Source: Arachnopeziza araneosa (lineage: Eukaryota; Ascomycota; Leotiomycetes; Helotiales; Arachnopezizaceae). Taken from it: 64,000 nt of DNA. The stretch lies in assembly GCA_003988855.1 (NCBI GenBank), contig QYAI01000108.1:31356-95355 (forward strand), written 5' to 3'. A program made the position numbers and the translations under genes. The notes beneath the pieces were generated by a model that saw nothing but the letters and a program-made list of their open reading frames with translations, was not told the origin of the DNA and made no database searches. Shown one piece after another: positions 33,845 to 44,735 of this stretch; the first letter of the stretch is position 1; each line of letters opens with the position of its first letter.

Positions 33845-35241
33845 ATGGACGGGATCCCGTCTCGCAATGGCACTGCACCAGCTACTCAGAAGCACATCCA
33901 CATCCTGATCGTGGGAGCAGGTTTAACAGGGCTCATTTTTGCCCAGGGCTTGCGCAAGTTCAACGCATCGCCTGAAGCAGCACAACACCATACCAAGTTC
34001 ACCTACGCCGTCTACGAACGTGAACCCTTTGCTTTCTACCGCGGCGGCGGCTACAGTCTCACCCTCCACTGGAGTCTAGAGTATCTTGATCGTGTGCTGC
34101 CACAGGATGTCTTGGATGGCTTCCACGACTGTCTCTGCAATCCGCACTTTGTCGAGACTGGCGGACAGAGCAAATTCATGTATATAAACCTCCGAACTCG
34201 AGAGTCTGTCTTCGAGGCGCCTATACCACCCACCCGCATGGCTCGAGTTGGGCGCACAAAGCTGATCAACCTCCTGTTGAAAGGAATCGACGTCAACTTC
34301 TCGAAGACATTGTCCAACATCACCTGGCCGACCAGCGACACCGTCACGGCTTACTTCAGTGATGGTAGCAAGGCGGGTGGGAATCTCCTCATTGGCGCTG
34401 ATGGAGCGAAGTCCATGGTGCGACGGCTGCTCTGCGGTCCAGGGGCCATGCCCACGCCGGTGGCAGTCAAGGCAATCGGCATTCGATGCTACTATCCCGT
34501 CGAAAAAGTGAAGAAGTGCCAGGACGTCGACCCCAATATCATCCACGGTGGCGACCCCAAGAACAACACGTACTGGTGGTTCTCGCTCCTGGATATGCCA
34601 CGCCCAGACTCAGGCATCCCCATGGCCCAGTGCTACCTGACCCTCAACTGGCCCTACGAGAACGAATACCTTGGACGAGGAACTCCCACCGAGGTGCCTC
34701 GCACGAAGGAGGAGCGGCTCGAGTTCCAGCGCTACTTGGCGGATAAATGGGCTGAGCCCATGCGGGAGATGGTCTTTGATCTTCCCGAAAACAGCGAGGT
34801 GCATGAGATCCAGCTGATGGAGTGGACGCCCAAGGAGGGGAGTTGGGACAATCACCATGGAACTGTCACCATGGTGGGCGATGCAGCTCATGCCATGACA
34901 CCATGTAAGTCTTTGATGTCCCTTGATTTCCTATCGTGATGACTGTCCCGCTAATCCGACCGCGTGTAGTCCGAGGTGAAGCCTCCAATCATGGCATTGT
35001 CGATGCGTGCAACCTTTTGAATATGTTGTTTGGTCGGAAAGACTATGACAAGAAGAATCAAGCCGTCGCAGAGGGTATCAACTTGGAGGAGCTAGTCCTA
35101 TCGTATGAAAAGGAGATGATTGCGCGAGTCGGTCCAGCCATTAAACGATCGACGCAGGCGTGCCTTGATGCAACTCACTTCGACCAGATGAAGAGTGGCA
35201 GCTTCTTTGTCAGCAAACGATTTGAACAAGCAGCAACTTAG
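33845..35241 (+). CDS. FAD-dependent monooxygenase 2 (PHBH fold)
   Basis: Two exons, 33845-34904 and 34970-35241; 443 aa. ILIVGAGLTGLIFAQGL (near residue 20) binds FAD; LLIGADGAKSMVRR is the DG motif; TMVGDAAHAMTP with FRGEASNHGIVDA restored across the intron is the GD motif and the following loop. Class A flavoprotein monooxygenase using NAD(P)H and O2. It differs clearly from the dearomatase at 16771 and has no obvious membrane segment. Role in the cluster is open: hydroxylation or epoxidation of the core. Its last codons (encoding EQAAT) lie inside a direct repeat that is duplicated downstream. Confidence 0.9.
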
Positions 35242-35487
35242 GAGTAGTGATTGAGAAGTAAAGACATACATATACATAAACAACCATAGTGTCTTGCATT
35301 ACATAAACAACCATAGTGCCAAATAATCAAGTGACTAGCCCGGATGCCATGTAGAGGCGGTTGAGGTTTTAACAAGCAGCAACTTAAGAGTGGTGAATGA
35401 GAAGTAAAGACATGCATATACATAAACCATAGTGCCAAAGAATCAAGTGACCAGCCCGGATGCCATGTAGAGGCGGTTGAGATTTAG
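35225..35487. repeat. Direct duplication overlapping the monooxygenase stop codon
   Basis: Copy 1, 35225-35370, starts AACAAGCAGCAACTTA within the coding end. Copy 2, 35371 to about 35487, is near identical through AGAGGCGGTTGAG. Copy 1 also has an internal repeat of ACATAAACAACCATAGTG, absent as a pair in copy 2. Confidence 0.85.
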
Positions 35488-35628
35488 AATGACCTACTCA
35501 GACAGAACAGAGATGGATGGATATTGTTGCATGCAATATGCTCCATACAACATAGAATCCCAACTCAATGCATTATAGAACATAGCTTCTACCTAGAATC
35601 GGTAGAGTGGTCTGTCTACTCGTGCTCT

Positions 35629-36845
35629 TCACAAACGCACCGCTGGAGGCGTCCAGTCACCCATGATCTCTTCCAGCTGCTCATGACGCTTCAGAGCATC
35701 CTCAAAGGTTGGATATGCCTCCCCATTCACGAACTTGTCATACAAGGCGCCTGTGTGGCGACCCACCATGGGCAGCTCCTTCTGCCAGTCGACCCAATCC
35801 CACTCGATCGTCTGCACCTGATCTGTTTCGTGATCATGCACTTCGATGACCACCGGTTTGTTGTATGCAGTGGCTTGGAGGGCCGTCCCGCCTGGGGAGG
35901 TGAGCCGGATCTCGCCCTTCTCGCCATTGATGGTCCATATCAGCGGTGCTTCGTCGGGGAACGACTGGCCCCGTCTCAGGCGGAAGTAGAGGACCGCCCC
36001 TTCTTGCGCGATGGGTGATGCACTGAGGGTCCCGGTTGCAATCACCAGGTCGGGCACGTCTGACCTCACCGTGTCGATGATCTCTTTTGTCTTGCGGTTC
36101 TCGATGGGGACATCCGGTCTCTGCAGATGGAGGGTCGACTTGATGTTGGCGATATCACCGATGGCAAACTGGACCGAGTCCAAGACTGTATGCACCACGC
36201 GTCAGCCAGAGCCACCCATCTCCCATCTCATCTGTGGGTATACTCACGATGGCCGACCCCAATGGTCACCAGATTGCCCCCAACGGCGCGCTGTGCAAAG
36301 TAGTCCATAAAGTTGGAGAAGACCAGACGGTCGTTGCTCCCACCACTGGCTCTGACCTCGCAGCTGACAATCTTCCCAATGCGGCCCTGCTCCAGCAGCT
36401 CACGCAGCTTGAGCACGACTGGTGATGCCCTGCCTTGAGTCCCAATCATCGTCTTCCCTCCCTTCTCGCGTGCCAGATGGACCAAGTCGCGCACCTGCTC
36501 GAGGTTTGAAGCCAGCGGCCACTCGCAGAAGACGGCCTTGCCTGCCGCGACGCTGGGGCGCAGGATCTCGTGGTGGCGGTCGACACGCACATTGCAGACG
36601 ATGAGGTCGAGATCAGGATCCGCGGCTAGCTGGGCCGTGTCGCCGTACGTCTTGGTGCTGGGTGGCAGGCCAAATGCCTCGACAGCGTCCTTGGCACTCT
36701 CGACGCTGGAGTTGCAGAGGGCGGCAATCTGATAGCGTGCCTTGCCCCGTGGCGACAGCAGGTAAGGGAGGTGAGCGACGCTAGCCCACGACACGGCTGC
36801 CGTCTTGGACAAGCCGATGAGGCCGATGCGCACGAGAGGAGCCAT
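35629..36845 (-). CDS. Gfo/Idh/MocA-family oxidoreductase (Gal80-like)
   Basis: Two exons, 36845-36248 and 36185-35629; 384 aa. IGLIGLSKTAAVSW at the N-terminus is the Rossmann GxGxxx-type loop in the Gal80-like variant; GKAVFCEWPLA corresponds to the EKP motif region (here EWP, as in fungal Gal80-like members). The C-terminal domain holds the substrate sheet. Members oxidise sugar or cyclitol carbons, or act as NADP sensors like Gal80. The EWP variant makes a classical dehydrogenase role less sure. Its link to the polyketide pathway rests on position only; no CGGA(G/C)TT motif was seen upstream. Confidence 0.87.
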
Positions 36846-37365
36846 GTGATGAGGCTATTTGGAGTAATAGCAGTAATAGCAGCGATGGGGATGGCTGGTC
36901 TTGGGGGATGGGGGTGGTAGATTCTTTTAAAGGATAAAAATCAGGAAATTACAGGGTGTCGGCTGCCTGTAGGAGCCTGGAGTTAGGCTTTAACACCCTA
37001 TAAATACGGTAGGAGGCCCTGTAAGTAGTTTACATAACACGTAAAAGCTTGGTATTTGAAGTACAGCTAACTTTATATAGCTAAACAGTTTATTAGGAAA
37101 TCCATAGTGTTAAAGTATACGTTTTTATTAAAAAATCTCCGCATTATATTTCGAGATTTAATAAATTACTATTTGTACATGGTTATGCCACTTTTAAACT
37201 GCTATGTTTACTGATGAAATGTAAGGAATCCATATTCATGCACAATCCGGACCAGATCCAACTACGAAGCGGTCCCTCCCTCCCTCTCCCTCTCCCTCTC
37301 CCCTTCTCCTTCCCCTTCCCCTTCCCCTTTGTTTGAAGGTGCCGGCTGTCAAGGACCAAAATGAC
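36846..37365. other. Gene-free region with pyrimidine tract
   Basis: AT-rich stretch (36960-37210), then a C/T-only tract at about 37272-37329 made of CTCCCT and CCCCTT units. Contains the promoter of the Gfo/Idh gene. Confidence 0.5.
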
Positions 37366-38728
37366 CTACGCCTTGGTGTTAAGCTTGGCGCCAAACTTCC
37401 AGACGCGCAAGATGGTAAAGGCGACACCAGACGCCAACAGCATCACACCTCCAAACACCCAAGTCGAAGTCCAGCGTTGGTGTGGACCGAGGACCCCACC
37501 ACCACCTGGACCTCCAACCAGCAGACCAAGGCCAAGCATCGCGAATCCCATGCCGATTCGAGTTCCAATGCGGGACTTGTCGGTTGTGAGGATGATATAC
37601 ACGACCGTAGGTAGCGCGATGAAGACGCCGGAGAAGAAACCGAAGAAGATTGCAATGAGAACATAGCCCTAAAAGAGTAGAGTCCATTAGCGCTTGCATA
37701 CACCGACGAGATCTTCATGGACTTACCGCTAGGCTGTGGACCTTCTGCATACAGAGAACCAGTATTCCGCAGATAAAAGCACCAGGAATGAGGACATTGA
37801 GCGGGCCCGTCTTGTCAGAGAGCCAGTTGGGCAGCGTCCGGCCCAGCATGGATGCCGCATTGAGAATCGGCACGATATAAAAGGCCATGGAGGCACTGGT
37901 TGTGTTGGTGGCCACTCCATAGTAGGACAGGTAAAAGAACATCACATAGAGACCCACGAAGCCGAGCAGACAGCCAAAAGTGAACAAAAGATATGGTCCA
38001 TCGCGGAAAGCAGAACTGTCAAAGGAAGCACGAACTCTCGGAGGCTTGACGCGTTGTCGAAGGAAGAGGATAGCGGGAATGAGGGTAACCAGGTTCAGGA
38101 AGCCAATCACCCGGACGCTCCAAGGAAATCCAATCGTGTTGACCAAGCGGTACAGCACAATGGGATAGATGATACCACCCAGTGAGCTCCCCGCCGCCGC
38201 CAGACCAGAGGCCAGTCCGATCTTGGTGCTGAAGTATGACTGTAGGACCGTCACCGAAGGCGTGAACATGAGACCCGCACCCAGACCAACGCAGAAACCC
38301 TGAGCCAGCAGGACCTCCCAGTATTGCGTAGCCAGACTGAGCATCATATGTCCAAAGATGATGAGGAACGCACCCACCGCCACCAGCGAGCGGAGGTATC
38401 CTCGATCATAGAGCGGTCCGCCAAGGAGGCCGGCGACCAGCACGAGGAAGGCCTGCACCGAGCCGATCCAGGAGATGTTGGATGAAGTCTCGTGGAAGAG
38501 CTTGCCGGTCTCGTAGTACGTCTGGAATACACCAAAGGTATTGAGCAGGCCCCACGTGTTGAAGAACACACCAAAGGCACCGAAGACCTGCAGCCAGGCT
38601 TTGGTACCACCATTTGGTGGGGGAGTCATGCCAGGGGGGCCAGGTGCCGGAGCGGGCTTCTCAGCCTTCTCCATATCGTCCGGCGGTGGAGTAGTGGTCG
38701 AGACGTCGGTTTTGGAGGATGATTCCAT
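37366..38728 (-). CDS. MFS monocarboxylate-transporter-like protein (MCT family)
   Basis: Two exons, 38728-37727 and 37668-37366; 434 aa. Long proline-rich hydrophilic N-terminus (STTTPPPDD, APGPPGMTPPP), then WLQVFGAFGVFFNTWGLLNTFGVFQTYY, the TM1 and loop signature of the fungal MCT group (Mch-like). Further signature: SSNISWIGSVQAFLVL before TM2, and GLASGLAAAGSSLGGIIYP in TM5. Such MCT-like proteins are frequent in fungal metabolite clusters, probably as efflux or vacuolar carriers. It lies next to the cluster's putative regulator, on the same strand. Confidence 0.9.
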
Positions 38729-39433
38729 AGCGACCTCTTTGTGCTTTGGTGGCTGGTCGACGAGAGAGCGAGAGAAAAGGATATCTGGTGCGTCTTGGTT
38801 GCCGAGTGACCGAGGGAATGGAGAGGAAATGAAGCAACGAGTTATAGAATCAATGAAACTGCCATGGCGCTCGTTGATTTAAAGGTCTTTCAACCAAATT
38901 ATCCCTTTGTCTGCTTAGAAATTCAGGGTCCAATCTCATATTACCAATCTTGTTGTTCTGCTGGCGGAGTATTAGAAACTCCGCGGCTGGCCCATCGCTG
39001 AAGTCGATAGGGCCATTGCATGAACCACACGTGGTACGCATATGTCCTGCCGACGGGAGCATGGGGCTCAGCCGCGAGGCATGTGCCTTAGTCATAACAT
39101 AACACGGTGATTTTGCGAATGTGTGAATGTGAATGTGAATATGTGAATGTGTGAATGTGAATATGTGAATATGTGAATGTGTGGATGTGAATATGTGAGT
39201 GTGTGAATGTGAATATGTGAATGTGAATATGTGAATGTGTGAATGTGAATATGTGATTGTATGAATGTGTGAATGTGTGAATCGTGCGTGCCTGGTTTTG
39301 AGGCCTATTACAATTTCATTATTTCCCATCCTTTTACTACTTCCGCTTGCTTGGCAGCGAGTATCTATATCTGAGTATCTACGCTCACGCATTCCTCCCA
39401 AGTTCTAAAATTCTTTTAAAGAGAGCCAATATG
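38729..39433. promoter_or_regulatory. Promoter of the MCT-like transporter with CGG-N13-CCG inverted repeat
   Basis: CGGAGTATTAGAAACTCCG at 38965-38983 is an inverted CGGAGT/ACTCCG pair with 13 bases between the CGG and CCG triplets, about 240 bp upstream of the MCT start. The GT-rich repeat at 39117-39282 follows. Confidence 0.5.
39117..39282. repeat. GAATGTGAATATGTG-type simple repeat
   Basis: About 165 bp of imperfect GAATGTG/AATATGTG units, built from GAATGT, GTGAAT and ATGTGA hexamers. It produces a spurious His/Thr/Ser-rich ORF on the other strand. Confidence 0.85.
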
Positions 39434-41515
39434 TCACACGTTTTTTGCCAAACTATTCACGCTCATCAGTGCCTGCAACGCCTTCTCCATCACCGGAAGC
39501 GAGGTCCGGTAGATATCGTCCGAGCCCGTGTGGGCCAGGCAGAATCGGCTGGCGAGAAGCAGAGGGATCGGTGTAAATGGGTGAGCCTATCGTGTTGGAA
39601 TCGCGTTAGAATGTGATTTACAGGTCCGAGAGGAGAGGATCAGCAATTCACCTCGATATTTTCCAAGCGAGCGAGCAACCCCGTGAGACTGGCCAGGGAG
39701 CGTGCGGCATCTAATGACCGCTGCTTGTGCTCGAGGAGGAGGGTGTGCAATTTCTTACTCCGCAGCGGCATCGACTCGATAATCTCGTAGAGCTGCAAAA
39801 CGACCACGTTGGCAGTCATCGTTGCAAATATCAGGGTGGGGTCGGGGCGTTCCGAACTGGAAAAGGTTTCGAGCGAGATGGCCTCAATGAAGGGATTCAG
39901 GAGGCAAACCAGCTCCTCATCTCGATGCAGGAATTCTTCGTGGGTTTGGCGGCAGGTCTGCTCTTTGACTGACTTTTGCTTGTGGAACAGGGTCCGACCG
40001 CAGAGGGTGGCCGCGATAATGGGCTTGGTCAACGTGCTGTTGGAGCCGGCGAATGCATCGTCAAATGAGATGCCGGAGGAAGAGTCCATGATTTCGGACA
40101 GAAACGGCATCGTCAAGGGTTGGCCGCTCATGAATTGGGCGTCGGGGGCTGGAAGCCTCGTGTAGATCTACCAAGAGAAGGTTAGTGGTGCAGATAGGAC
40201 AGGAGATGAGCCATTCTGAACCCACGTCGTGTTCGTCGAAGCTGAGTGACAAGCCTTCATACATGGCGGTGAAACGATCAATCGTGTACGCAACCCAGAA
40301 AGTCCGCCGCATCGACTCGACATCGATCCAGTCCCCTCCGCCACCCAGCACGGGTATGGAGCTCCCTGCGTAGTTTAACCTCATGATCTGTGCCAGCCGA
40401 AAGGCTCTGCCAGCGGACACCAGCCCACGCTGGTAGTAGTCGCACATGAACTCGTAATTGGATAGCAAGATCCATGCTTGCGCCTGCTCGATGCTCCTCT
40501 TCTCGGTCCCTTCGCTGTCCATCTCGAGAGTCTCTAGCATCTGCCGAGCTTCCCTGTACAAACCATCGCGAATGAGCTGAAACTGGCTGGAATGGAGGGC
40601 AGCGAGCGCCCACATGGTGTATTGTAGGCACATTCTTTGCCGACTATTATACGGTTGCGAAGACCATGAGAGATAGCGGCTCTTCTGGAGCATCGGTGCT
40701 AAGACATGTACCCGTTCGAAATACAACTGGTCTCTAAAATTGTCTCAATTCGGCGCTCCTCTTCTCGGGCGGGCAGCCCTGTTGGTGATCACTTACAATT
40801 CAGCGCACACAGACATGGTGAGGTGTAGTCCAATGTGCATGGTGTCCAGTGACATCGACATATTCCCGGATGGGGTGGCCATAGATATTGCCGGATACCA
40901 CATGGGCAATTCGCCGTAGGGGGGCTGTCCTGCAGTGGTCATAAGCGCATTCAGATCACCAGACCCATATTTGTCTGCGTTAATGTTCTGATTCGGATTA
41001 AGCTCAGCCAACGTGTCCGACAACACCGCGTCCATGTTCTCCTGCTCGCCCAAGCGGCTCTCAAGAGCCGCTGAAACACCAACATTAGAAGAAAAATTCC
41101 AGTGGTCGGGCCAAGGGAGATGCGGTTGGCTCATACTGACATACCTATCTGGCCTCTCAGTGCTCTCAGATGTCCCTTCTTGGGCCCTCGCGGTGAAAAT
41201 ATCTTCTGGAAAACACAGACCACTCCAGCACTAGCACACGCCGAACACACGGGTTGCTTTCTATCGCAGCGTGACTTTCTCCTCCTGCATTCTTCGCACT
41301 TCTTGCCGTGTTAGAAAGGCGGTTTTGGAAAAAATACATCACGAGGAGAGGGATTGCCTTACCGCAGACCCGGGTTGCTGGCGTCGTCGCTGTTGGATCT
41401 CCACTATGTCGTCTTCATCGGCTGGAAAATGCTCCGAGATACTTGTGCTATCGTCGGTCATGCCCGTCGAGAAGGTGTCCACCGATGATACCAAATCAGA
41501 TGGAGAAGTAACCAT
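39434..41515 (-). CDS. Zn(II)2Cys6 transcription factor with fungal-specific TF domain
   Basis: Six exons: 41515-41363, 41301-41145, 41070-40797, 40733-40226, 40167-39652, 39586-39434; 586 aa. Splicing assembles a zinc cluster at residues 53-80 with spacing C-X2-C-X6-C-X6-C-X2-C-X6-C (CEECRRRKSRC then CSAC), followed by an LRGQIAALESRLG coiled coil for dimerisation. The middle homology region opens LYFERVHVLAPML and contains RRTFWVAYTIDRF, the fungal_trans signature. Nuclear regulator. Zinc-cluster dimers bind CGG half-sites, so it is the best candidate reader of the CGGA(G/C)TT motifs; a TACTCCGG half-site lies upstream of its own gene (41733-41740). It could equally belong to a neighbouring function. 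Confidence 0.92.
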
Positions 41516-42577
41516 GATATGTCTAGGAAGATTGATCAGCTATTTCCTGGAACACATGTGGTTCATCCAAGGTGAGGATAAAATATAGTCAGAAGGAAGG
41601 CGAAGATCGTCGTCTCCCACTTACTCGAAGGATTCGCCGCCAATATCGACCCACCAGGCTGCATACCAGTTAACTTACTCTTATCTGACTCAGCTCTCCC
41701 TGCAGATAATGTCTCACGTAAGACATAAAAATTACTCCGGCACGACCGTTAGCAGTTACTGCGTCATTGGATATCACGTTTCTAGCCGACTAGATGATTG
41801 TCGATATCAATACAAGCAACAGGCACGACGTTTGTATAAAGAGTATAGTTGGAGAAAATCAATCATATTGCTCAGCGCACCGAATCAACGACGCGGGCGT
41901 TCGGGTTACACACATCAGACCACGAGCAAGACATGCTCGAGTCAGGGGCTGGGCAAGTGGTGCAACTTTAAGCTTCCAGTGATACCTTAATATACGTCGG
42001 TATATTACCCGGATTACCTGCTGTTGTAGGCTTCAGAGGAACAGTGGACTCGATCAGGCTAATGATCGACTCATCAGGCTAATGGAAGGCTGGAGCAGGC
42101 AGGCTCGAGCAGGCAGGTAGCATGCTGGGGGCACCCTGGTGGACATGCTTGCAAGCCTTCGGACATAGCCGTCCCGGTTGTCTGTGCCCCTTCCTACTAC
42201 CGGGTCGGCACCGAGGCTCAGCTGCCGACACGTGATCTAAGCGGGAGCATGAGCTCCGCAAGACCCCACGTGGGGGATTTGGGAGGTGGGGGGGGACCGC
42301 GAACTAAATTTGGGTGAAGCCACTCGGACCTTCGTCTGGTGCGGGGCGTCACAAGCTCAAGACTTGGGCGGCGGGAGGGGATCGGAGATAAAGGCCGACT
42401 CAAGACCACCGAGATCGGGTTCTCGTGCAACATCGGTAATTCAAGAAGGATCGATCTCGTACAGCAACCCCCTGCGCCTGCCATTCACAAACGGCGGAGC
42501 GCTAATTAATTGCTGCAGGAATATTCCTTCCACGTCACGTCACGTCTCCACACGTGACCCCTGTACCAGTATCCCTC

Positions 42578-42600
42578 CCACCGTCTGTTTCGGACGGTGG
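42578..42600. repeat. Inverted repeat (8 bp stem, 7 base loop)
   Basis: CCACCGTC and GACGGTGG flank TGTTTCG. No neighbouring transcript is identified. Confidence 0.7.
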
Positions 42601-42693
42601 AGAATTCCGCGTGCGTTCGAATTCAGCGAGGTCAGCTTCTAGTTCAGCCCGAAAGGCTTCTCGTCTCACTTGTCGCTTGAATCACACGAAAAA

Positions 42694-42729
42694 CAGGTCA
42701 AGCAGGTCAAGCAGGTCGAGCAGGTCACG
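42694..42729. repeat. Four 9 bp tandem copies of CAGGTCAAG
   Basis: Copies at 42694, 42703, 42712 (CAGGTCGAG) and 42721 (CAGGTCACG). Confidence 0.85.
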
Positions 42730-43926
42730 AATATGGAGTTGTGCTGACGTGTAAACCAGCTCCTGAGAGCACCAAGAACGCCTGATTGCCACAAATCCAA
42801 GCCTTCCGGCACTACTTGGCGCCACCAAACCATAATTCTCTGCCGCCAAGATAGCCGGAGTGGGATGCGAAAGGCTTGCCCTGGTCCGTGCCGACGTGAC
42901 GAAAGTTACGCTATTATACACTGTTCCAGGTTAGCATAATTATAAGTACGTACTTTAGAGCATGGACCGCCGGACGAACCTTTTGCACCCCACTGTAGAC
43001 CAGGCAGACTTCTCCTTATTTAATGAGACAGGATTGTATGAAAACTCCTACTTCTTCTATTAAGATGGAGAATGATAGTACAGGAAACAACAAACTTGAT
43101 GCCAGCAGCGACAATGTTAAAAATGGAGCTCGTTCCGGTATCTCAGGCATCCATTTGGGTCAAGCATCACGTGACGTACCGAGTACTAGTGGTTCAGCGC
43201 CTCAAGTAAAGTTGAATTGAACAAGTCTTTCGCGGAGGACGTGACTCAACACCTGTACGTGGTGTCCTCTACGAACCTATAGTACTGCTGTCGAGGCGGT
43301 ATCTATAGAGCTAAGATTAAGTCCTTTCGATCCATATCTGACTCGTCTGAGCGGTTGCGCGAAGCCGACGCGCAATACCTAGGAGTAGTGCCCTAAGGAT
43401 GCAACGACGCAATCTTAAAGTGACGTTTTCAATGCAAAATACACCCTTTTACGATATCTGACTGCATAATAGCATGCGAATTCCTGAATCGAATTCGGTC
43501 CGATACAATCGACGTGTTAGTAAGAACGCGCAGCCCGATCGCCCTTATCTCGACCGCCGAATCTACGTGCTGGTTTCACACAATCACGAAGCTTACACAC
43601 ACATCAAGAAGTACTTTTATGCGGACGTGTGCTAAAGAACATTTATAAAGGCTGTGCTGCAAGAAGTCCGTTTTGCAGGAAGAAGGAGGAGACCGGTGTT
43701 GAAATATACAGTGTCAAGGCTGCTGCAGTATGTTGGGAAAGTAGAGCAATTAACACAGTCTACAAGGGGTTTTTTTAGGGAGACGGGTCCTGCGGCTCTA
43801 CGACTCTCTTTTTTGCCCTTCTAAGACGAAAGCAGCAGGGGAAGCTTACGATCCTTCTGCGGATAGGACGGTGCTTACTTCAGTGCGCAAGTGGTGGCAG
43901 AGCCAACCTGTATTCTGTAATTAGTC

Positions 43927-44397
43927 ATGTATCATAGCGAGTCGACATGGCTCCCTAGGGTAGCTAAAAGACTAATGAACATCATCACAAGTCTTTCGCA
44001 ACCTATCACCTTTCAAGTGTCATTCGTCAACGAGTGCCCTCTCTCCATCATCTCCACTATCATGACCACCCCAAGACAGATAAATGCTGCTGCGGATCTT
44101 CTGCTAATCAGGCCACAGGATGGGATTTCGCCGTTCCCATCACAGGTCACGGAGATCAGGATAGATGTGCCCTGTCGGCTCCTGACTACGGTGTTTCAGT
44201 TGCGAAATCTTGCTTCCGCAACAATAACTTCCCATGTACTGGCTGACTTCGCGAGCAAGCCCTCGAAAAGCAAACCATGGGTAAAGGAAGACGGGGAAGC
44301 AATATTATCACTCCTAGCTCACAGAAGAGTGAACAAGCAACAGGCTCTACAAGCATGGCAGGCATACGAGAAAATTCCCAGATTCGAGCGTTGCTAG
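43927..44397 (+). CDS. Hypothetical protein, 156 aa
   Basis: Single open frame from ATG to TAG. The sequence has no motif I recognise; the second half is Lys- and Ala-rich (LLAHRRVNKQQALQAWQAYEK, likely helical). No clear intron signals or signal peptide. It lies alone in the gene-poor border. It may be a real small gene, a decayed remnant or chance. Confidence 0.3.
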   Translation: MYHSESTWLPRVAKRLMNIITSLSQPITFQVSFVNECPLSIISTIMTTPRQINAAADLLLIRPQDGISPFPSQVTEIRIDVPCRLLTTVFQLRNLASATITSHVLADFASKPSKSKPWVKEDGEAILSLLAHRRVNKQQALQAWQAYEKIPRFERC

Positions 44398-44735
44398 AGT
44401 AGGTGTTTTAGGATTTGTCTGAGACTTGCAGAGTGTTGGGAGACAAGATGAATTCATGAAAAAACTGATTCATTGCTAACTATGGTGCCGGGTCCTTAAA
44501 GGCCACCGGTCTTGCTGACTAACCAGCTCCCAGTCTCAACCCAAGCCCTGTCTCGTGACACTACGATCTCGTGACACAGAGCAATGCGCCGAAGACGCTC
44601 TTTCTGCGAACAGTTCACAGTTTCTTGGTGTTATTAGGGTAGAGTAATAATGGGTGGTGCAGATTGACTACCTCTTCTTCCCTTTCTTTTGGAAAGACTT
44701 CTTGGGTAGGTTGTCCCACTTCTCCTCCTTGAGGG

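Larger units (their letters stand above)
41516..43926. other. Gene-poor 2.4 kb region with short repeats and a hairpin
   Basis: No convincing gene. ACTCCGG at 41734-41740 upstream of the regulator. Hairpin 42578-42600 (CCACCGTC, 7-base loop, GACGGTGG). Tandem CACGT units near 42530-42556. A 9 bp tandem (CAGGTCAAG) at 42694-42729. A 65-codon ORF at 43023-43220 is not supported by anything else. Confidence 0.5.

Noticed and set aside
38850..39401. 183-codon minus-strand ORF with Thr/His/Ser repeats
   Set aside because: Produced by the GAATGTG simple repeat; no real protein-like composition.
43023..43220. 65-codon ORF in the gene-poor border
   Set aside because: Too short, no motif, no splice or promoter support.
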